The position numbers and the translations under genes are program-made. This document shows, one piece after another, positions 1-8,059 of a stretch of 64,000 nucleotides of DNA (its first letter is position 1; the number at the start of each line of letters is the position of its first letter). Origin of the DNA: an uncultured Candidatus Melainabacteria bacterium (GTDB lineage: Bacteria > Cyanobacteriota > Vampirovibrionia > Gastranaerophilales > Gastranaerophilaceae). The DNA lies in NCBI GenBank assembly GCA_934718135.1, contig CAKUZW010000004.1:1-64000 (forward strand). Direction: 5' to 3'. The notes below the pieces were generated by a model. The model ran no database searches. It was given only the letters and a program-made list of their open reading frames with translations, and had not been told where the DNA came from.

Positions 1-1795
1 TAGAAGGATAAATATTTTTGAATTTGTTTCTAAGAGCGACAATTCTTATTGGTGAATAAATATAAATCATCGGTTTTACCCTGTAGACAATTTCTTGATA
101 TTTGTCATAATATTTTTTTCTATCCTCAAATTTAGTTGCTAAAGCTCCTTGTGTGTAAAGGTAATCCAGTTCTTTTTCCCAAGGTAGAATTTTTGCTTTC
201 CCTTCTTGTGGCGTTCGTTGGTTGAACATGTGGAGCCGTCCGTCTGATAACCAAACATTTTTTCCTCCGTTAGGTTCAAGAGGAGAACCCGTAAGCCCCA
301 TGATTACCATATCCCAGTCATATGTACTTACGAGTTTATTAACAAGAGAGTTGAATTCAATTGGTTTGAAATTAATTTTCATCCCTAAATCTTCAAGGTC
401 TTGTTTTACCATAACCCCAATTGCTTCTCGTTCAGTGTTTCCTGCATTAGTATATAAATCAAATTCTACTCTGTGTCCGTGTTTATCAAATAATTTTCCC
501 TTTTTATCAAGATAAAAACCTGACTTTTGTAGAAGTTCTTTAGACTTATTCAAATCTTTATCATAAGGTTTTAGATTTTTGTTTAAGTATATTGAATTAA
601 GGCTTTCCGGAGTGAATAGCGGTGCCCCGATTCCATTTGCAATATTTAGAACCATATTTTTTCTATCTATTGCATAATCAACTGCAGTTCTGAAGTTCAA
701 ATCTTGAAACCACATCTGCTTATCCGGATTTACGTAATATTTACCCTTGTTATCTTTTCTGTTATTCAAATTCATTGATAGATACATTGTTCCTGTATCG
801 GGTCCAAGATTGTATAATTTAAAATCAGAATGAGGTTCAAGAGATTTATATCTTGCTACTTTTGAGCCTTGTAGTGAAATAACATCTAATTCTTTTGCTT
901 CAAATTTTAAAACTTCGTTATTCAAATCTCCTACAATTAAGTAAACAAGTTTATCTAAATATGGAAGTTTTTGTTGTTTTGTGTTTATTTCATAGTAATT
1001 TGGATTTTTTTCAAATACTATACGCTGAGCCGGAACATATTCTTTTAATTTGAATGCTCCCGATACGACAAAATCTTTTGGTTTGGTGTTTGTAGATAAG
1101 AATGAATCAAAATACGTATTTCCTTTTTTGACTGCCGGCATGAATATATGTTTTGGTGCAATTGAAGTTGATAACATTCTGATAAATGGTGCAAATGGTT
1201 TTGGTGTTACAAATTCAACTGTGTAATTGTCGATTTTTCTAACGGTTGGTAATTTGTCATCAATAACAATAGAGTCTCTTGTTGAAGTATCTCCAAGTCC
1301 TGCAAAAATTATATCCTTCCATGTAAAAACAACATCATCTGCTGTAATTGGTTTTCCATCAGACCATTTTATCCCCTTACGGAGTTTTATTGTATAAGTT
1401 TTTCCGTCAGGGGAGATTGTATAAGATTTTGCAAGTTTTGGGGTTGGCTGTCCTGTAATCGGATCAGAAGATAACAACCCGTCATACATAATACTTGCCA
1501 TTGTTTGAGAAGTATTATCTTTACAGTTGAAAGGGTTAAATGTTTTTGGTCCTTCTCCGATTGTAGAAGATACAAGTTCTCCTCCAAAATTCCCAATTGG
1601 AGCTTGTGATTCTAAATAGTCAATTCCATGAATTGTGACATTTTTAGGGGTTGGGTAAGTTGTTTTTTGCACGTCTTTAGAAGATGTTTGAGCTTCTGTT
1701 TTTTTTGAAGGCACAACATCTTTTACAAGACAAGCTTTGCACAATAGTGCAACACAAATTATAACTAATAATACCCTAAAACCTCTCCATGTCAT
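1..1795 (-). CDS. Oligopeptide ABC transporter substrate-binding protein (SBP family 5), C-terminus cut by window edge
   Basis: Reading the minus strand from the ATG at 1795 gives an uninterrupted frame of 598 codons to the window edge, so only the extreme C-terminus is missing. The N-terminus is a short basic segment and a hydrophobic signal (about residues 6-20) ending near Cys19/Cys22. This is probably a lipoprotein-type export signal, but the lipobox is not canonical. Family hallmarks follow: GPKTFNPF, MYDGLL, KWSDGKPITADDVVFTW, and later FRTAVDYAIDR and PWEKELDYLYTQG. These are typical of DppA/OppA-type proteins that bind peptides or similar ligands in the periplasm and deliver them to an ABC permease. 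The partner permeases are not in view. A TATTCT box ends 6 nt before the ATG and there is no Shine-Dalgarno sequence, so the mRNA may be leaderless. Confidence 0.88.
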   Translation of the reverse strand, partial: MTWRGFRVLLVIICVALLCKACLVKDVVPSKKTEAQTSSKDVQKTTYPTPKNVTIHGIDYLESQAPIGNFGGELVSSTIGEGPKTFNPFNCKDNTSQTMASIMYDGLLSSDPITGQPTPKLAKSYTISPDGKTYTIKLRKGIKWSDGKPITADDVVFTWKDIIFAGLGDTSTRDSIVIDDKLPTVRKIDNYTVEFVTPKPFAPFIRMLSTSIAPKHIFMPAVKKGNTYFDSFLSTNTKPKDFVVSGAFKLKEYVPAQRIVFEKNPNYYEINTKQQKLPYLDKLVYLIVGDLNNEVLKFEAKELDVISLQGSKVARYKSLEPHSDFKLYNLGPDTGTMYLSMNLNNRKDNKGKYYVNPDKQMWFQDLNFRTAVDYAIDRKNMVLNIANGIGAPLFTPESLNSIYLNKNLKPYDKDLNKSKELLQKSGFYLDKKGKLFDKHGHRVEFDLYTNAGNTEREAIGVMVKQDLEDLGMKINFKPIEFNSLVNKLVSTYDWDMVIMGLTGSPLEPNGGKNVWLSDGRLHMFNQRTPQEGKAKILPWEKELDYLYTQGALATKFEDRKKYYDKYQEIVYRVKPMIYIYSPIRIVALRNKFKNIYPS

Positions 1796-1801
1796 GATTT
1801 T

Positions 1802-1807
1802 AGAATA
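1802..1807 (-). promoter_or_regulatory. -10 box abutting the SBP start codon
   Basis: TATTCT on the minus strand, followed by 6 nt and the ATG at 1795. The -35 is weak (AATACA at 17 nt spacing). Transcription would be predicted to begin at or next to the start codon. Confidence 0.4.
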
Positions 1808-1864
1808 TCACAAAAAGATATTTATGTATTACCTTAGGCGGTTATTTATTTAATAAATTTCAAA

Positions 1865-1900
1865 ACAAAGAGCAAGAAAATTAACTTTCTTGCTCTTTGT
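1865..1900 (-). terminator. Rho-independent terminator after typA
   Basis: A perfect 15-bp inverted repeat (1865-1879 with 1886-1900) and a 6-nt loop, followed on the minus strand by a run of T. It lies just downstream of the typA stop codon and separates typA from the binding-protein gene. Confidence 0.8.
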
Positions 1901-1924
1901 AAATATGAAAAATTTATATGTATA

Positions 1925-3721
1925 TTAGTTATAAATCTTTTTAGTCAAATCAGCTTTTCTTAGTCTGATATTTTCTGGAGTAATTTCAACTAATTCGTCA
2001 TCTGAAATATATTCAAGGGCTTCTTCAAGAGATAAAATTCTTGGAGCTTGAAGAGTAACCATAACATCTGCTGTTGAACTTCTCATGTTTGTTAATTTTT
2101 TAGTTTTGCAAATGTTAACTTGAATATCTTGTGGTCTGTTGCATTCTCCGATAATCATTCCTCTATATACTTTAGTTTTTGGAGTGATGAAAAATACTCC
2201 TCTATCTTCAAATTGAGCTAAAGCGTAAGGAATTGCTTCTCCTTGTTCAAAAGCAATGATTGAACCGCTTCTTTGACGAGGAATATCACCTGCGAAAGGT
2301 CTATAATGCAAGAATGTATGGTACATTATACCTTCACCTCTTGTCATTCTGATGAATTCACTTCTGAAACCGATTAAACCTCTTGCAGGAATATGGAATG
2401 TAAGATTAGTTCTTCCTTTAGAAGTTTGCATATCTTTCATTTCAGCTTTTCTGTTAGAAAGTCTTTCGATTACGCTACCTGCGTAAGCTTCAGGGACATC
2501 AATGATTAAGTTTTCATAAGGTTCACAATGTTCCCCATTAATAGTCTTATAAATAACTTCCGGTTTAGATACTGCAAATTCATAACCTTCTCTACGCATT
2601 GTTTCAATAAGGATACTCAAGTGTAATTCTCCACGACCTGAAACTCTGAAACAATCTGTTGAATCTGTATCTTCAACTCTCAAACTAACATTCTTTTCAA
2701 GTTCTGTGTATAAGCGTTTTCTCAATTGACGAGATGTTACAAATTTCCCTTCTGTACCTGCAAATGGGCTGTCATTTACAGAAAAATTCATTTGTAGTGT
2801 TGGTTCATCAACTTTGATTAAAGGCAACGCTTTTGGTGTATTAGAGTCGCAAATTGTTTCACCGATTTGAATATCTGAAAATCCTGCAATACCTACAATA
2901 TCACCTGCTGATGCAGATTCAATTTCAACTCTTCCCAAATCTTTAAATCCGAAAAGTTTAACAATTTTACCTTTTTCTTGCGTTCCGTCTGCGTGAATAA
3001 CACAAACTTGGTCTTGAGAATTAACTTTACCATGAGCTATACGTCCGATAACAATTCTTCCAACGTATTCGTTATAATCAAGAGTTGTAGCTCTGAATTG
3101 GAACGGTTCATTTTCATCCCCTTCAGGAGCTTTGATATTGCTGATGATACAATCCAATAATGGAGTCATATCTTTTCTTTCATCATTTAAATCTTTGATT
3201 GCAAAACCGTTCAAACTGCTTGAGAATATAAACGGAAAGTCAATTAAATCTTCTCTATCAGTCAATTCTGTGAATAAATCAAATACTTTGTCTAGTGCTG
3301 TTAATGGTTCTGCAGCCGGTTTATCAATTTTGTTAATTACAACAATAATTTTTAACCCTAATTCCAACGCTTTTGATAATACAAATCTTGTTTGAGGCAT
3401 TGGACCTTCTGCCGCATCAACAATCAATAACGCACCGTCAACCATACCTAAAACACGTTCAACTTCTCCACCGAAATCCGCGTGTCCTGGGGTATCTACA
3501 ACATTAATTTTTGTTCCTTTATAGTTGATTGAAATGTTTTTAGAAAGAATTGTAATTCCTCTTTCTCTTTCCAAATCGTTACTATCAAGTACACGTTCTT
3601 CTACGTGTTGATTTTCACGAAAAACACCTGCTTGTTTCAATAAACAGTCAACAAGAGTAGTTTTACCGTGGTCAACGTGAGCAATAATTGCTATATTTCT
3701 AATGTTTTCATTACAAGTCAT
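1925..3721 (-). CDS. typA: Ribosome-associated GTPase TypA/BipA
   Basis: A 598-residue translational GTPase of full family length. The G domain is complete: G1 AHVDHGKT at 14-21, G2 RGIT at 54-57, G3 DTPGH at 76-80, and G4 NKID at 130-133. After it come the EF-G-like beta-barrel domain II, domains III and V, and the BipA-specific C-terminal domain, in which GRGELHLSILIETMRREGYE is recognisable. Members bind the 70S ribosome and help 50S assembly and growth under stress, especially cold. The start ATG follows a weak TAGGGA ribosome-binding site. The gene stands alone with its own terminator. Confidence 0.97.
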   Translation of the reverse strand: MTCNENIRNIAIIAHVDHGKTTLVDCLLKQAGVFRENQHVEERVLDSNDLERERGITILSKNISINYKGTKINVVDTPGHADFGGEVERVLGMVDGALLIVDAAEGPMPQTRFVLSKALELGLKIIVVINKIDKPAAEPLTALDKVFDLFTELTDREDLIDFPFIFSSSLNGFAIKDLNDERKDMTPLLDCIISNIKAPEGDENEPFQFRATTLDYNEYVGRIVIGRIAHGKVNSQDQVCVIHADGTQEKGKIVKLFGFKDLGRVEIESASAGDIVGIAGFSDIQIGETICDSNTPKALPLIKVDEPTLQMNFSVNDSPFAGTEGKFVTSRQLRKRLYTELEKNVSLRVEDTDSTDCFRVSGRGELHLSILIETMRREGYEFAVSKPEVIYKTINGEHCEPYENLIIDVPEAYAGSVIERLSNRKAEMKDMQTSKGRTNLTFHIPARGLIGFRSEFIRMTRGEGIMYHTFLHYRPFAGDIPRQRSGSIIAFEQGEAIPYALAQFEDRGVFFITPKTKVYRGMIIGECNRPQDIQVNICKTKKLTNMRSSTADVMVTLQAPRILSLEEALEYISDDELVEITPENIRLRKADLTKKIYN

Positions 3722-3826
3722 ACATTCCCTACCATTCGTAATTTTGTTTAGTGTAATTTTTACACTTATATGATAAAACAGACATTTTTATTTTTCAATA
3801 ATATTTACATTATATTAATTAAAACT

Positions 3827-4510
3827 TTATTTTAGGTCTCCAAGTGTATCATTTATTTCCTTCAAATATTTTTGGCTGTGAACTTCTTCTAAAATTGTCT
3901 TTGCTTCTGTTAGTTCATTTATCGCATGGTTTGGGTCAGAACCTTTGACAAGTTTAGCAATTCTCAATTTTACACTCACAAGCATAAGTTTGTAATTTTT
4001 TAGAGGTTTCATTTCTCTTGAAATTGTTTGAAATCTGTTTTGTGCTCCGTCATAATTTTTACAAATATATTTCAGAGCTTTTTTCTCCTCTTTTAAGATT
4101 TTTAATTTTTGAGCTTCATCTGTTAAAACTTTTGACAAATCTTCGCATCTTGCCATAATGTGCACGTGGTCGTTGAACCTTTTTGCTATTGCAAGTCCAT
4201 TATATGCAAGTTGTTCAATAACTTTTGGTTTGTTGAGGTTCATTTTGATAAGTAAACTGTAAATAATTCCTGCAAGTTTCCCATTCCCTAAGGATACGAG
4301 AACCTCAGCAAGATTTTTTGATTTTTTATTCATTAAATCTTTTTGGTTTTGGGATTCAAAACCTTCTCGAATTCCACTTAGTCCGGCATAAAATGATTTC
4401 GGTTCAATTTCTCTTTTTTGCTGAGAATAAATTGTCACTCTTTTTGAAAAATTATCAAATGCTTTGATTGGATTTTTAAATTCAGTAGGGCTAAATTTAA
4501 TTTTAATCAT
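3827..4510 (-). CDS. Unknown helical protein, 227 aa
   Basis: I do not recognise a family. The protein is almost entirely predicted alpha-helix, rich in Lys, Leu and Asn, with no signal peptide and no membrane segment. The spacing of helices in residues 60-220 (for example AEVLVSLGNGKLAGIIYSLL and then NGLAIAKRFNDHVHIM) suggests degenerate TPR-like helical hairpins, which would make it a cytosolic scaffold. This is inference. A clear AAGGAG sits upstream of the ATG. It lies 52 nt downstream of the MFS exporter on the same strand and could be co-transcribed with it. Confidence 0.75.
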   Translation of the reverse strand: MIKIKFSPTEFKNPIKAFDNFSKRVTIYSQQKREIEPKSFYAGLSGIREGFESQNQKDLMNKKSKNLAEVLVSLGNGKLAGIIYSLLIKMNLNKPKVIEQLAYNGLAIAKRFNDHVHIMARCEDLSKVLTDEAQKLKILKEEKKALKYICKNYDGAQNRFQTISREMKPLKNYKLMLVSVKLRIAKLVKGSDPNHAINELTEAKTILEEVHSQKYLKEINDTLGDLK

Positions 4511-4562
4511 TGTTTAATATTTCTCCTTGAAGATATTTAAACAACGAAAAAAATATTTTTTG

Positions 4563-5957
4563 CTAACAATTTTCTTTATGTTTTGAATACGCAATAACAG
4601 AGCATGAAAGACATATAATCCCAAAGATTATTCCAAAGCACATCGTCCAATGATAAGAAGTTAGAAACGCATTTTGGTATGCAAATCCTTTTTCTGTCAG
4701 AAGATTTCTAAAACTGTCAAACAGTGTAATTGTAACCGCAACCCCTAAAATATTTCCCAAATTTCTGGATAGGGATAATATTCCACTTGCGATACCAAGC
4801 TCTTCTTTTTTTACGCTTGTGATAATTGCGTTGTTAGACGGAGATTGGAAACATCCGTTCCCGATTCCCATAATTACTGATGCTAAAATTATTTCCCACA
4901 TTTGAGTATTTGTATTAAATGTAGTAAATATTATTAATGCAAAAATATAAATTGAAGGCCCGATTATTGTTAGAAGTTTGCTTCCGTGTTTGCCGGAGTA
5001 ACTTCCTGCAAATGGGGCTACAATTGAAGATGCAACCGAATACGGTAGGATTAATAATCCTGTTAAAAAAGCATTGTATTTAATTATTTCTTGTAAAAAG
5101 AACGGTAATAAAATTCCATTAGTGAACATTGTCATGTATGAGGTCATAACGGCAATGTTTCCAAATGTAAATGTTTTTATTTTGAACATTTTAAAATTTA
5201 TAAGCGGATTGTTAATTTTGCTGTCTCTAAAATAGAATAATCCCCCAAAAATTAAAGTTAAAACCCCAAGAGTAATTATTTTTATTGACTTCCAACCCCA
5301 AGTGTGCCCTTCTGAAATTGCAAGCAAAAGTGCAAATAAAGCTATTGTGAAATATAAAAATCCTCTATAATCAAATTTGAATTTTTTCTTTTTCATATAT
5401 TCGGGCAGGAGTTTGTAAGAATATATTGCACCTAATAGAGCAATTGGAACAGAAGGTAGAAATATTGTTCTCCAACCAAAGTAATTTATTAAAAAACCTC
5501 CTATTGCAGGGCCACTCATCCCACCAACTGCGACAAGACTTGCATTTAAGCCAAGAGCTTTTCCTCTGTTTGCACCCTTAAATAAAGTCGCAATAACGGC
5601 AGGCCCGTTTGCAATCATGATTGACGCACCAAGAGCTTCAATACATCTGTATGTTATTAACATTCCAAAATTTGGAGCTGTCGAATTAAGTAACGCTCCA
5701 ATGGCAAATATTAAGAAACCTGAAGCGTAGACTTTGTTTTTCGGAAAAATATCTCCAAGTTTCCCAAAAAATGGCAAAAATACTGTTAAAACAAGCATGT
5801 AAGCAATGATTACCCACTGAACTTCCGCCAGTGTAATATTTAACCCTTTTGCAATAGGGTAAAGTGCAAGATTCACGGTTGAGGAATCTAACATTCCCAT
5901 AAAATTTCCAAGAATAACAAGAAGGGTGATAATCCATTTAACTTTTTTGTGTGCCAT
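4563..5957 (-). CDS. MFS drug-type exporter, 14-TM DHA2 family
   Basis: A 464-residue polytopic membrane protein with about 14 hydrophobic segments, the length and layout of the EmrB/QacA (DHA2) proton antiporters. Family motifs are visible: LDSSTVNLALYPI in TM1 (motif D1), GKLGDIFPKNKVY in the loop after TM2 (motif A), and GASIMIANGPAVIA near TM4. It presumably exports drugs, bile-like compounds or other amphiphiles; the substrate cannot be read from sequence. No MFP (EmrA) partner is adjacent. Upstream, TTTACA (5994-5999) and TATGCT (5972-5977) form a plausible promoter with only about 8 nt between the predicted transcript start and the ATG. Confidence 0.93.
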   Translation of the reverse strand: MAHKKVKWIITLLVILGNFMGMLDSSTVNLALYPIAKGLNITLAEVQWVIIAYMLVLTVFLPFFGKLGDIFPKNKVYASGFLIFAIGALLNSTAPNFGMLITYRCIEALGASIMIANGPAVIATLFKGANRGKALGLNASLVAVGGMSGPAIGGFLINYFGWRTIFLPSVPIALLGAIYSYKLLPEYMKKKKFKFDYRGFLYFTIALFALLLAISEGHTWGWKSIKIITLGVLTLIFGGLFYFRDSKINNPLINFKMFKIKTFTFGNIAVMTSYMTMFTNGILLPFFLQEIIKYNAFLTGLLILPYSVASSIVAPFAGSYSGKHGSKLLTIIGPSIYIFALIIFTTFNTNTQMWEIILASVIMGIGNGCFQSPSNNAIITSVKKEELGIASGILSLSRNLGNILGVAVTITLFDSFRNLLTEKGFAYQNAFLTSYHWTMCFGIIFGIICLSCSVIAYSKHKENC

Positions 5958-6059
5958 AATAAGTTAATTTTAGCATATCAATTATTTCGAGAATGTAAAG
6001 TTTTGTATTAATTGACTTCCCATGATAATGTAGAATTTTTCGAAATGTTTAAATTGTTG

Positions 6060-6088
6060 TTGAATCGTTTTATAAAATATGATATAAT
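6060..6088 (+). promoter_or_regulatory. Promoter of the first S74 prepilin operon
   Basis: TTGAAT, exactly 17 nt, TATAAT. Transcription would start near 6095, which rules out the longer open frame beginning at 6012 and supports the ATG at 6126. The leader carries GGAG at 6112-6115. Confidence 0.65.
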
Positions 6089-6125
6089 AATAATGTTCAT
6101 GGTATATACTTGGAGTTTGATGAGG

Positions 6126-8042
6126 ATGAAATTATATAAACAACGAGCTTTTTCGCTAACAGAATTACTAATTGTTTTAGTAGTAATCGCTATATTATTT
6201 GCTGCAATGGCACCAATATTAACAAAACGTAGAGATGGATCCAATATTGCGGGCGAAGAAGTTTGGAATTATGTTAACGATGACAGAAACAAAGACGTAT
6301 TTTTTGACCCCGGAATGAAAAACTGGACGTCTTCTGCTATTGTCGGGTATACGCCGGATAAAGTTGAAAGTCCTTATGCAAAAGTTATTGTCAAAGCTAA
6401 ACCGAAGCAAAGAATGATTCAATTCCGCTATGGTTCAGGGAATGGTACAGCAGCAGGCTCATTGTATATGGATAATCGATACAATATCATGATGGGCTCA
6501 GATAATAATGCTTTCGTTAATAATAGTATCAGTTATCCCACAACTGGAATTACCATTGCCGGTTTTGGTGCTTACAACAATTATCAGTCTGGGTTTGATT
6601 ATGCAAGTTTGTTAGGTGCAAATACACTTAGACGTAGTTCTCTTGGTAGTGCTTATTCTTCCGATTATTGTCATGGTATTTTTATTGGAAACTCGGTTGG
6701 ACGAAATATAAATACTGGTTGTAGTTTGGGTCATCATGCAGGTATTCTGTATATTGGGAGTGAAGCAGGTCAGGCTTCTACACCTTATTGGGACACGATT
6801 GGTTTAGGAGGTTTGTCTTTGGCTTCAAGTGCTTATAGACCAAAGAATAGTGTTTATGTTGGTTATTCAACAGGTGGCGGGGCTATTCAATCTGGTGGAG
6901 AGCCTAATGAAGATTTTCATAATGGAGCAATTGCAAATGTTGTAGTTGGTTCCACATTCTCTGGGTTTAGAGCTGTTGTTAGTGATACTGATCCGTTTGG
7001 CATGTATAATTCTGCAAATTACAACACTTTGCTTGGGTATGGAGTATATAGTAAAGGTCATCCTCAAGCGGCACACATGACTGTTGTCGGTTATGGTGCT
7101 TGTGATTCTATTAAAGGAGCTACAAAAGGAAGTGAAGGCAGGACTTGTATCGGTTATAAATCTGCTAATGATTTCGGTACGTATGGTGCTCCTACTGCAA
7201 TGAATGATGCAATAACAAAAGATAAATTTGATAGAGTTTTTCTTGGTGGTAAGCCTGCGTCAGGTGGTTTCAACGGTCGTGCTGTATTAGAAACTCATGA
7301 TGTTGGTGGTGTTTTTTATTCAATGGATCAACATAAGGATTATGATTATGCATCTGGTCATTATGGCAATCGTTCTGTTGTTCTTAACTCCAATTTGGTT
7401 GTTCGGGGTGGTTTATATACAGGATTCTTAAATAAACTTGTTGGTTACAATCCGAGAGATATCTCCTCTGCTTTGGGTACAAAACTCTTTCGTTTACAAT
7501 GTAATGGTGATGAGTGGATTGGAGTATCCGGTACCGGATATGCTTGTACCAAAAAAACGGGGAATGCAGGACAAAAGAGTGCTTCTTATATGAATGGAGG
7601 TTCAGATTGTAATGTTGCAAATACAGAATATCCTGCAGGTGGAGATTGTATTGATTTAAAAACTTCTGATATCAGATTAAAAGATAATATTACTGAAAAT
7701 AATGACGGTTTAGCTAAAATTTTAGAGTTAAAACCGTACAAATACACATTCAAATCTGATAAAAAGAAAGTTCCTCAAGTTGGTGTAATTGCACAAGATT
7801 TGCAAAAAGTATTTCCAAATTCTGTGAAGATGAGCGATGACGGGTATTTGCATATCAGATGGGATGAGATGTTCTATGCAATGATTAATGCGATTAAAAC
7901 TTTAGATAAAAAAGTTGAAAAAATTGCATCAAATATTTTAAATATGGAATCAGATGTTCGTATCTTAAAATCAAATCATAAAGAATTACAACAAAAAATA
8001 GCTTCACTTAATGTGAGAGCAGCTAAACTAGAAAAGAAATAA
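6126..8042 (+). CDS. Prepilin-like protein with C-terminal peptidase S74 chaperone domain (copy 1)
   Basis: 638 residues from the ATG at 6126, chosen because of the promoter at 6060-6088 and the leader shared with copy 3. A short basic leader is followed by a type IV prepilin motif, A/FSLTELLIVLVVIAI, with Ala instead of Gly before the cleavage site and Glu at +5. The long middle is Gly/Tyr/Ser-rich beta-repeat sequence with irregular YxGY and IGxxAG elements. The C-terminal S74 intramolecular chaperone starts at SDIRLKDN; in characterised phage tail-spike S74 domains the Ser and the Lys five residues on form the self-cleavage dyad, and both are present. VGVIAQDLQKVFP and RWDEMFYAMINAIK follow, then a terminal coiled coil. 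Inference: a trimeric surface fibre with a prepilin anchor. It is followed after 17 nt by copy 2. Confidence 0.85.
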   Translation: MKLYKQRAFSLTELLIVLVVIAILFAAMAPILTKRRDGSNIAGEEVWNYVNDDRNKDVFFDPGMKNWTSSAIVGYTPDKVESPYAKVIVKAKPKQRMIQFRYGSGNGTAAGSLYMDNRYNIMMGSDNNAFVNNSISYPTTGITIAGFGAYNNYQSGFDYASLLGANTLRRSSLGSAYSSDYCHGIFIGNSVGRNINTGCSLGHHAGILYIGSEAGQASTPYWDTIGLGGLSLASSAYRPKNSVYVGYSTGGGAIQSGGEPNEDFHNGAIANVVVGSTFSGFRAVVSDTDPFGMYNSANYNTLLGYGVYSKGHPQAAHMTVVGYGACDSIKGATKGSEGRTCIGYKSANDFGTYGAPTAMNDAITKDKFDRVFLGGKPASGGFNGRAVLETHDVGGVFYSMDQHKDYDYASGHYGNRSVVLNSNLVVRGGLYTGFLNKLVGYNPRDISSALGTKLFRLQCNGDEWIGVSGTGYACTKKTGNAGQKSASYMNGGSDCNVANTEYPAGGDCIDLKTSDIRLKDNITENNDGLAKILELKPYKYTFKSDKKKVPQVGVIAQDLQKVFPNSVKMSDDGYLHIRWDEMFYAMINAIKTLDKKVEKIASNILNMESDVRILKSNHKELQQKIASLNVRAAKLEKK

Positions 8043-8059
8043 TGGAGTCTTAATAGAGT

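Noticed and set aside
6012..6125. Longer reading frame upstream of the first S74 prepilin
   Set aside because: It runs through the TTGAAT-17-TATAAT promoter, and the prepilin leader and shared ribosome-binding site place the start at 6126.
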